From JBGUXS01 sp045118155 (GTDB lineage: Bacteria; Pseudomonadota; Alphaproteobacteria; CAAHEQ01; UBA3637): DNA of 10,638 nucleotides. The notes beneath the pieces were generated by a model. It worked only from the letters and a program-made list of their open reading frames with translations, made no database searches and had not been told where the DNA came from. Below, piece by piece: positions 5,827 to 10,638 of the stretch; position 1 is the stretch's first letter, and each line of letters begins with the position of its first letter. The DNA is taken from NCBI GenBank assembly GCA_045118155.1, contig JBGUXS010000051.1, positions 1 to 10,638 on the forward strand, read 5' to 3'. The position numbers were made by a program, and so were the translations under genes.

Positions 5827-6351
5827 ATGAGATTTTCATTTATTAAAAACAAAGAAGAATTTAAAACGTTTTGTACGCCACAAGAAAAAGATCAAGAATA
5901 TGTAGACGGGGTATTCATGTCCCCTAGACAGGAAATAGGGGAAGAAAAGTCAGAAATCATTGTTAAAATTCCTACTGAAAAAATGGATATTTTACTAAGA
6001 TTGGTTGGGCCAACCTATGACCAGATTTCAGAAGATACTAGATTTATCAGTGATTTAGGCGCATTCCATGTTGCAGAATTTATGTCTTTTGATCACAGAA
6101 CTAAAACATTACATGTCCCCTGCATTCACTTAGATCAGAACACAACTGAAGGGGTTCTATTCCCTTGTTATTCAGATAGAAGCAATGCCGATTTAATGGA
6201 ACCTTGGGGAAAATTAAGAAATTTCTTTAAAAAATTCCATCGTGCCACAAAAGAATTTGAAGAAAAAGAATTAGAACACTACAAACGCTTGCGCGAAATT
6301 GTTAGTTTTCAACCAACTTTATCACGTTCAAATCATCGGGGGAATTCCTAA
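5827..6351 (+). CDS. Unknown protein, 174 aa, behind an attenuator-like leader
   Basis: I do not recognise this protein (start MRFSFIKNKEEF). The ATG at 5827 is chosen because AAGGA lies 6 nt upstream; the same frame is open further back, with ATGs at 5749 and 5752, but those would translate through the terminator hairpin and lack a good ribosome site. The product has no signal peptide or membrane segment. The first 120 residues are mixed in character and contain three Cys (CTPQ, VPCIH, FPCYS). The last 50 are rich in Lys/Glu/Arg and probably helical (FFKKFHRATKEFEEKELEHY). The stop TAA shares the bases CTAA with the stop of the convergent gene on the other strand. Expression appears to be set by the upstream leader. 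Function unknown; the leader is the best clue to when it is made. Confidence 0.75.
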   Translation: MRFSFIKNKEEFKTFCTPQEKDQEYVDGVFMSPRQEIGEEKSEIIVKIPTEKMDILLRLVGPTYDQISEDTRFISDLGAFHVAEFMSFDHRTKTLHVPCIHLDQNTTEGVLFPCYSDRSNADLMEPWGKLRNFFKKFHRATKEFEEKELEHYKRLREIVSFQPTLSRSNHRGNS

Positions 6352-6548
6352 CGGAATAACTGAGCAAGTTTCCCCAATATTTTGTTAGATTTCCGATTGG
6401 GTTGTTTAGCCACACAAACCCCTTTGGGATAGCATTTATCATATTTGTGACACATATCACAATGATTAAGTAGTGTTTCAATATTATTGGGATTTGCGTA
6501 GTGCTGACATGACACAACCGGTAGAGTTTGAAGTCTTTGTTCTTCCAT
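6348..6548 (-). CDS. Small Cys-motif protein A (66 aa), probable metal-binding
   Basis: The 66-aa protein (MEEQRLQTLPVVSC...) carries C14, then C30-D-M-C33-H-K-Y-D-K-C39-Y, a C-x2-C-x5-C-Y motif shared with the 66-aa protein encoded at 6609-6809. Four spaced cysteines in so small a protein suggest a zinc or iron-sulphur site (inference). The ATG at 6548 is preferred over an adjacent TTG because AGGAGG lies 5 nt before it. The gene has its own promoter and is not simply the tail of the ybeY unit. Its stop TAG overlaps the convergent stop of the 174-aa gene by 4 nt, and no terminator is visible between them. Family not recognised. Confidence 0.75.
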   Translation of the reverse strand: MEEQRLQTLPVVSCQHYANPNNIETLLNHCDMCHKYDKCYPKGVCVAKQPNRKSNKILGKLAQLFR

Positions 6549-6577
6549 CAAGCCCTCCTTTCATTAAAAACAGGATC

Positions 6578-6605
6578 ATTCTGTAGAAAATAAAAAAAAT
6601 GTCAA
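6578..6605 (-). promoter_or_regulatory. Predicted promoter of small Cys-motif protein A
   Basis: On the - strand, TTGACA (6600-6605), a 16-nt spacer rich in T and CAGAAT (6578-6583). The -35 box is perfect, the -10 box 4 of 6. Confidence 0.5.
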
Positions 6606-6608
6606 GTC

Positions 6609-6809
6609 CTATCTAGATCGGTTCCCTTTAAAAAAAGGGAGGGTCCTACCATTAAACCAAAAATGTGGCCTCTGCCCTTCTTTTTCTGGGGCCTTATGCT
6701 TTTGCCGACCGTAACAGGTGGCCCATTTTTGGCAGACATCACATTCAGGCGCATTTGTCATACGCTGCCCTGAGATCTTATACGGACAAAACGGTTCTTC
6801 TTCTATCAT
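6609..6809 (-). CDS. Small Cys-motif protein B (66 aa), coupled to ybeY
   Basis: The ATG follows the ybeY TAA stop with no gap (TAAATG), so translation is probably coupled to ybeY. The 66-aa product has C8 and then C23-D-V-C26-Q-K-W-A-T-C32-Y, the same C-x2-C-x5-C-Y motif as the neighbour at 6348-6548, and a basic C-terminal half. Outside the motif the two share little. In many alphaproteobacteria the gene after ybeY is a CorC-like transporter-associated protein; here this small protein takes that place. A metal-binding or RNA-associated accessory role to YbeY/PhoH is a guess from position. A CCCTTT/AAAGGG hairpin in the gene's end lacks a T-run and is not counted as a terminator. Confidence 0.75.
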   Translation of the reverse strand: MIEEEPFCPYKISGQRMTNAPECDVCQKWATCYGRQKHKAPEKEGQRPHFWFNGRTLPFFKGNRSR

Positions 6810-7247
6810 TTAATACCCTAGCTTCTTTAACAATTCCCGTTCTTTGCGCTCCATTTTTTTTGCCTCATCTAACTGAATGTGATCATATCCTTGTAAATGC
6901 AACATCCCATGAATCAGCATGTGCGCTAAATGATGTTTGAACGATTCATGCTCTTCCTTGGCTTCCCTAGAAACGGTTTCATAGGCCACCACAATATCCC
7001 CCAATAGCCATGGTCCTTCTTTAGGTTTTGGCAAAGGAAAAGATAAAACGTTCGTTGCTTTATCTAAATGCCGATACTGCGCATTTAATTTTTGAATTTC
7101 TTTATCGGATGTTAAAACCACCGACACTTCAGCAGGTTCGGATGCAAACCAAGAAGCTTTCAAAACTTTTCTACAAAACTTTTTTAATAAAAAAATCTTT
7201 AAATAGAATAATTTATTATTAATTGTTAAATCTATTGATAAACTCAT
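6810..7247 (-). CDS. ybeY: YbeY endoribonuclease / rRNA maturation factor
   Basis: YbeY is a zinc-dependent single-strand endoribonuclease needed for 16S rRNA 3' maturation and 70S quality control. The 145-aa protein shows the diagnostic metal motif H-G-M-L-H-L-Q-G-Y-D-H, with His113, His117 and His123, and the conserved segment YRHLDKATNVLSFP containing Arg59. The length is slightly below the usual 150-170. The start ATG overlaps the phoH stop by 4 nt (ATGA), and the next small gene starts directly after its stop, so phoH - ybeY - small Cys protein form one translationally coupled unit. Confidence 0.95.
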   Translation of the reverse strand: MSLSIDLTINNKLFYLKIFLLKKFCRKVLKASWFASEPAEVSVVLTSDKEIQKLNAQYRHLDKATNVLSFPLPKPKEGPWLLGDIVVAYETVSREAKEEHESFKHHLAHMLIHGMLHLQGYDHIQLDEAKKMERKERELLKKLGY

Positions 7248-7942
7248 TTTTTATCCTTTAAGGCCTCTTGATATGCTTGTTCATAGGCCTTCACAATCTT
7301 GGCCACCAAATCATGACGCACCACATCTTTTTCAGAAAATTCCACAAATTCTATTCCCTCTACCCCACGCAAAATCTCCATAGAATCTAGTAAACCAGAA
7401 CGAACTCCACGGGGCAAATCTGTTTGTGTTAAATCCCCGTTCACAACCATACGGGACCCTTCCCCAAGACGGGTTAAAAACATTTTCATTTGCATCGGAG
7501 TTGTATTTTGGGCTTCATCCAAAATAACAATCGCATGAGCCAACGTCCGCCCCCGCATATACGCCAGCGGGGCAATTTCAATAATTTCAGAAGCCATTTT
7601 CTTTTCTACAACATCTGTAGGCATCATTTCATACAAGGCATCATAGAGGGGGCGCAAATACGGATCAATTTTTTCCTTTAAATCCCCAGGTAAGAACCCC
7701 AAGTTTTCCCCAGCTTCCACAGCTGGCCGAGTCAAAATCACTTTATCAATTTTGTTTTCTTGCAACATCTCAACGGCCTTAGCCACCGCCAAAAAAGTCT
7801 TCCCTGTCCCAGCAGGTCCCAATCCAAACACAAGTTCGGCCCGATTCATCGCCTTCATAAACTTTTCTTGATTTTCTGTCCGGGGTTTAATATGCCGTTT
7901 GGGTGTTTTTAAACTTAAAGTAGATTCAAATGTATGCGCCAT
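7244..7942 (-). CDS. ybeZ: PhoH-like ATPase (YbeZ), short N-terminus
   Basis: PhoH/YbeZ is a P-loop NTPase encoded next to ybeY in most bacteria and thought to act with it in RNA metabolism. The 232-aa protein has Walker A GPAGTGKT (42-49), the family block TRPAVEAGENLGFLPGD (71-87), Walker B VILDEAQ (139-145) and VNGDLTQTDLPRG (167-179). Only about 40 residues precede Walker A, where family members of usual length (over 300) have an additional N-terminal region of roughly 90 residues. The start is nevertheless well supported: ATG with AAAGGAGG 5 nt upstream and a promoter just beyond it, so the short form is probably genuine. First gene of its operon. Confidence 0.95.
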   Translation of the reverse strand: MAHTFESTLSLKTPKRHIKPRTENQEKFMKAMNRAELVFGLGPAGTGKTFLAVAKAVEMLQENKIDKVILTRPAVEAGENLGFLPGDLKEKIDPYLRPLYDALYEMMPTDVVEKKMASEIIEIAPLAYMRGRTLAHAIVILDEAQNTTPMQMKMFLTRLGEGSRMVVNGDLTQTDLPRGVRSGLLDSMEILRGVEGIEFVEFSEKDVVRHDLVAKIVKAYEQAYQEALKDKK

Positions 7943-7965
7943 AGAGGCCTCCTTTCTTTAAAGGC

Positions 7966-7994
7966 AGTATAAAGCTATTTTGCCTTAGATGCAA
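7966..7994 (-). promoter_or_regulatory. Predicted sigma70-type promoter of the phoH-ybeY unit
   Basis: On the - strand, TTGCAT (7989-7994), a 17-nt spacer and TATACT (7966-7971), about 23 nt upstream of the phoH start codon. Confidence 0.65.
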
Positions 7995-8000
7995 GCATAA

Positions 8001-8033
8001 AATAAAAACCGGTGCCTAGTTCAAAGGCACCGG
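8001..8033 (-). terminator. Terminator after the 72-aa gene
   Basis: On the - strand, CCGGTGCC (8026-8033), a 9-nt loop and GGCACCGG (8009-8016) form an 8-bp GC-rich stem followed by TTTTTATT. It closes the 72-aa gene just before the phoH promoter. Confidence 0.85.
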
Positions 8034-8054
8034 GTAAAAAAGAAGATAAAACAC

Positions 8055-8273
8055 TTATCTAATCATTTGTTTAACGCTTTTAGATGCTGTCGCCACTTTT
8101 TTAGGTAAGCGCTTCCCATCCTTATTGAAAACCGCAGAATGAGCTTCCCCAGTTTCAGCATCTGCATATTGCTTTATATAAGATCCTGCCGGAATATCCC
8201 CGTATTCCGCCGTCAGCTTTTTTTGCATTTCTTTAGATAATTCTTTTACTTCTGTTGTAACTGAAATTTCCAT
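8055..8273 (-). CDS. Unknown small protein, 72 aa
   Basis: I do not recognise this 72-aa protein (start MEISVTTEVKEL). It is cytosolic by appearance, charged, without Cys, signal peptide or membrane segment. The first part looks helical, the middle (GSYIKQYADAETGEAHSAVF) could form beta strands, and the end is basic (KRLPKKVATASKSVKQMIR). The start is supported by GGAGG 6 nt upstream and by a perfect consensus promoter with a leader of about 50 nt; a good terminator follows. Such a strong promoter on a single small gene suggests an abundant product. Confidence 0.75.
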   Translation of the reverse strand: MEISVTTEVKELSKEMQKKLTAEYGDIPAGSYIKQYADAETGEAHSAVFNKDGKRLPKKVATASKSVKQMIR

Positions 8274-8304
8274 TTTATCCCTCCATATTCAACAAAGTTA
8301 AACA

Positions 8305-8321
8305 CCATTTTCCCTAAATGG
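8305..8321 (-). other. Hairpin at the 5' end of the 72-aa gene's mRNA
   Basis: On the - strand, CCATTT-AGGGA-AAATGG forms a 6-bp stem starting almost at the predicted transcription start (about 8322). A stem at the extreme 5' end often protects an mRNA from decay; this function is inferred. Confidence 0.4.
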
Positions 8322-8328
8322 GGGGAGT

Positions 8329-8357
8329 ATTATACCCTAAAAGGAATAATTTGTCAA
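8329..8357 (-). promoter_or_regulatory. Perfect-consensus sigma70 promoter of the 72-aa gene
   Basis: On the - strand, TTGACA (8352-8357), a 17-nt spacer and TATAAT (8329-8334), continuing ACTCCC. Upstream, about 100 nt of A/T-rich DNA (8360-8465) holds no gene that I can support and may serve as an UP-like region. Confidence 0.85.
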
Positions 8358-8465
8358 GTGTTTTTTTAACCTCTTTTACAAAAAAAGAATATCCAGCTAA
8401 TAATGTTTTAGAAAACCAAATTTTATTTTGAATTAAGAATCTATAAAATAGGGTTTAATAACTAT

Positions 8466-8496
8466 AAAAAAAACCGGCGCTTAAGAGGCACCGGTT
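8466..8496 (-). terminator. Terminator after the first DUF218-like gene
   Basis: On the - strand, AACCGGTGC (8488-8496) and GCGCCGGTT (8472-8480) form a 9-bp stem with one U-G pair and a 7-nt loop, followed by eight T. It begins 8 nt past the stop codon and resembles the terminator at 8001-8033. Confidence 0.85.
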
Positions 8497-8503
8497 AAAA
8501 AAA

Positions 8504-9595
8504 TTATCGGCTTTGTCCGGGGGATGGCCCGTCTTTCCCGTGGGAAGAATCCTTCCCTTTTTGCAAAGCCACAACTTTCGGCCCTAGCCCCTTTATCGCA
8601 TAAATCATACGACCAAATTCATCCATCACTTTTTGGACAAGAACTTGTTTTTCTTCCAAAGTTTCGGGTGTTTTGACCCGGGAAGCCAAGACATGTAAGT
8701 TCACTTCATTTTGGGTTAATTTTTGGCGGAAAGTAATGCCTTGACGAACCCCATGCGCCCCGTCAGACACGACCAGCACATGATCCCCGTCTTTGACCAA
8801 TTTTTGGATACTTTCGGCGTTTTGGTCCGTAGTTGCCCGGCTTCCATCCATATTTTTATCTGCCATTAAAGTAAGGACTTTCCCAGCCCAAACAGGTTCA
8901 TCCTTTAAAAGGGCTTCAATCATCTCTTTTTCAGTGGACCAAGAAAGACCATATTTTTCCATAAAATATTGGCTTGTCTTTTCACTAATATCCTTAACCC
9001 CTTCTATCCCCTGGCAAGAAGTTTGGAAAAAATCTTTAGATTTGGCTTTAAACTTTTGTGTCCATAAAGTCGCTTCTTCCCCAGGATGATCTTCACAATA
9101 GCGCCGAGCCAATAACGTAAACACCATAGGCTCTTTTTCATTGCCGTCCTTATCAAAGGTCCAAAGTTTCCTTTCCGACCCAGAAGCCACAATTTTTTCA
9201 ACGGCCACCCCTGGATTGTTTTGCAAAAACGCTTTCATATCTTCAATCCGTTTACGCACTGTTGGTTCAGCGGCCCCTAAAATAACAGCTAAATCAATCC
9301 GATGAGTATTTTCGGGTTCTAAGCCCCCCATCAAGCCTAAACAATCTGCCACCCTAAAAATATCATCACATTCGGATTCTGTCAGTTCCCAACCATTCAT
9401 ATCAGCCCGTTCTGTTCCAGCTTTGCGCAAGCATAGGTTCTGTCCCATGTTATTGACTTCGTCTATGGTATCATTCATCACATCTGGCTGATTGCCCTCG
9501 GAACCGCGATAACGCCAAGCCGTCCATAGAAGAAATTGGATAGCCCCTAATTCTTCTTCGCCATATCCAATGCTTTTAAGTGTATAAGTTGTCAT
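8504..9595 (-). CDS. DUF218-like (YdcF/ElyC/SanA-type) protein, paralogue 1
   Basis: The 363-aa protein is paralogous to the next gene at 9662-10638. The order of conserved blocks recalls DUF218: a strand DLAVILGAAE (101-110), IVASGSERKLW (135-145, where DUF218 has an SGG element), RATTDQNAESI (253-263, where DUF218 has a T-x-E-N-A element) and VLVVSDGAHGVRQG (273-286, where DUF218 has V-T-S-x-x-H-x-x-R). A region unique to this pair, EKTSQYFMEKYGLSW (205-219), lies between. There is no signal peptide or membrane segment, unlike ElyC or SanA, so it is probably cytosolic. A polar tail (about 340-363) is absent from the paralogue. The start has AGGAGG 5 nt upstream and a perfect promoter. DUF218 members are poorly characterised; the assignment here is a remote motif match and could be wrong. 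Confidence 0.7.
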   Translation of the reverse strand: MTTYTLKSIGYGEEELGAIQFLLWTAWRYRGSEGNQPDVMNDTIDEVNNMGQNLCLRKAGTERADMNGWELTESECDDIFRVADCLGLMGGLEPENTHRIDLAVILGAAEPTVRKRIEDMKAFLQNNPGVAVEKIVASGSERKLWTFDKDGNEKEPMVFTLLARRYCEDHPGEEATLWTQKFKAKSKDFFQTSCQGIEGVKDISEKTSQYFMEKYGLSWSTEKEMIEALLKDEPVWAGKVLTLMADKNMDGSRATTDQNAESIQKLVKDGDHVLVVSDGAHGVRQGITFRQKLTQNEVNLHVLASRVKTPETLEEKQVLVQKVMDEFGRMIYAIKGLGPKVVALQKGKDSSHGKDGPSPGQSR

Positions 9596-9626
9596 AAGCC
9601 CCTCCTAAAAAATAAACATAGGAAGT

Positions 9627-9655
9627 ATTATACTCCTTTTTATGAAATTTGTCAA
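9627..9655 (-). promoter_or_regulatory. Perfect-consensus sigma70 promoter of paralogue 1
   Basis: On the - strand, TTGACA (9650-9655), a 17-nt spacer and TATAAT (9627-9632), continuing ACTTCC. It lies 6 nt past the stop of paralogue 2, so the two paralogues are separately transcribed, although read-through is possible since no terminator is seen between them. Confidence 0.85.
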
Positions 9656-9661
9656 TGTTTT

Positions 9662-10638
9662 TTATTTTGCAATACGACTATATAAACTGCGGGCCAAAGA
9701 ATCAGCAATAACCTTAATCATATCCCTTTTCTTATTTAGGGTTAATCCTTTTGTTTTTAATTTTTCCGCCAAGGTGTAAACCTTAACAAACGGGAATTTT
9801 TTGGCATGTACTTGCCCTTGATAATCCCCAAAAGATCCATTAGATACAATCAAAAGCCGATTTCCCTTTTTCATCAAGGTCATAATACTATCGGCGTTTT
9901 GATCGGTGGTTGCCCGATTCCCATCCCATTGATCTTTAGCGGTTAACATAAAGACTTTGTTTTTCAAGGTTCGATCTTGGGCAATAATTTTTGCCATCAT
10001 ATCTCGTTCAGTCGGCCAAGAAACCCCATATTTTCGGCAAAAATACTGACTTGTCTTTTCGGCAATATCCTTCACTTTAATAATTCCCCATCCCCGACAA
10101 TATTTTTTTAAATACATCAGACCTTGGGCTTTCAAGCGATAACGCCAAAGGGCGACTGAGGTATAAATCGATGGAAATTTTTCATAACATTGTTCCGCTA
10201 ACATTTGGAAAACGATAGGTTCTACGGCTTTTCCCCTAGCATCAAAAGTCCATAATTTCCTGTCAGAAGCCGAAGCCACAATAATCTTTACCTTCCCTTG
10301 ACATGCTTTTAAATAGCGTTTAAAACTTTTTAGACGTGTTTGCACTGTTGGTTCTGATGCCCCTAGAAGCACAACGACATCAAAATTCATATTCCGTTTC
10401 GGTGTTTGTCCCCCCAACAAGTGAACTTTATCCGCGGCTTTAAAAAAACATGTGCACACCTTGTCATCTAAGTCAGAAGTCCAATCACTAACCTTTTCCC
10501 CCGATAAATCCGCCCGTTCTGAACCTTTAGGACGCAAACAATATTTTTGCCCAAAGGCATTGATCTTATCATTAGACGTTTTAAAGACATTGATAGTTTC
10601 TTTTTTAGGAACATGGCGGGCAACAGCGATAATATCAA
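9662..10638 (-). CDS. DUF218-like protein, paralogue 2 (5' end outside window)
   Basis: The visible 324 residues are the C-terminal part; the frame stays open to the window edge, and the paralogy also continues there (G-Q-K-Y-C-L-R matches G-Q-N-L-C-L-R of paralogue 1), so the TTG at 10537 is not the true start. Matching blocks in order are DVVVLLGASEPTVQTR, IIVASASDRKLWTFD, EKTSQYFCRKYGVSW, RATTDQNADSI and LLIVSNGSFGDYQG. Compared with paralogue 1, the His of the G-A-H element is replaced (GSFGDY), so an active-site or ligand role there may have been lost. It ends at SRIAK without the polar tail. Tandem duplication followed by divergence is the simplest origin. Function unknown; the DUF218 link is by motif layout only. 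Confidence 0.7.
   Translation of the reverse strand, partial: DIIAVARHVPKKETINVFKTSNDKINAFGQKYCLRPKGSERADLSGEKVSDWTSDLDDKVCTCFFKAADKVHLLGGQTPKRNMNFDVVVLLGASEPTVQTRLKSFKRYLKACQGKVKIIVASASDRKLWTFDARGKAVEPIVFQMLAEQCYEKFPSIYTSVALWRYRLKAQGLMYLKKYCRGWGIIKVKDIAEKTSQYFCRKYGVSWPTERDMMAKIIAQDRTLKNKVFMLTAKDQWDGNRATTDQNADSIMTLMKKGNRLLIVSNGSFGDYQGQVHAKKFPFVKVYTLAEKLKTKGLTLNKKRDMIKVIADSLARSLYSRIAK

Noticed and set aside
6302..6517. 71-aa - strand ORF overlapping small Cys-motif protein A
   Set aside because: Different frame without a ribosome site; the frame ending at 6348 has AGGAGG, a promoter and a paralogue.
6624..6639. CCCTTT/AAAGGG hairpin as terminator of the ybeY unit
   Set aside because: No T-run follows on the - strand and it lies within the coding end of the small Cys protein gene.
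8793..9201. Overlapping ORFs on + (8793-9089) and - (9004-9201) strands
   Set aside because: Shadows of the 363-aa DUF218-like gene without ribosome sites or family features.

Overview
The window looks like a chromosomal stretch of a low-GC alphaproteobacterium, possibly a host-associated lineage such as Holosporales (inference). The reasons are an AddA-type recombination nuclease-helicase, the phoH-ybeY and obgE/rsfS housekeeping neighbourhoods, very A/T-rich intergenic DNA and small transcription units. There are no mobile elements, CRISPR arrays or phage genes.

Layout. (1) 1-2465, + strand: the C-terminal part of addA, overlapped by 4 nt by an alpha/beta-hydrolase-like lipoprotein gene. 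(2) 2481-2642: a promoter, tRNA-Glu(UUC) and a terminator that can work in both directions. (3) 2648-3722, - strand: an exported protein of unknown function with its own sigma70-type promoter. (4) 3765-5570, - strand: the obgE - histone-H1-like - rsfS unit, a ribosome assembly/silencing operon with a Lys/Ala/Pro-rich basic protein gene in the middle. The rsfS frame has no usable start codon before its conserved core, and it lies in the -1 frame of the H1-like gene across an A9 run. (5) 5642-6351, + strand: a promoter, an 18-codon Val-rich leader ORF and a terminator/antiterminator pair resembling a translational attenuator, followed by an unknown 174-aa gene. (6) 6348-7994, - strand: phoH(ybeZ) - ybeY - a small Cys-motif protein, all overlapping or abutting, then a separately promoted paralogue of the small Cys protein. 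(7) 8001-10638, - strand: a 72-aa unknown gene and two tandem paralogues whose motif layout resembles DUF218 (YdcF/ElyC/SanA-like), the second cut by the window edge. Two promoters in this last block match the sigma70 consensus exactly (TTGACA-17-TATAAT).

Functional reading. DNA repair (AddA), ribosome biogenesis and RNA maturation (ObgE, RsfS, YbeY, PhoH) and translation (tRNA-Glu) form the recognisable core. Lineage-specific genes are threaded through it. The observations most worth following are the H1-like/RsfS frameshift arrangement, the Val-rich attenuator-like leader in front of an unknown gene, the pair of C-x2-C-x5-C-Y small proteins next to ybeY, and the tandem DUF218-like pair.
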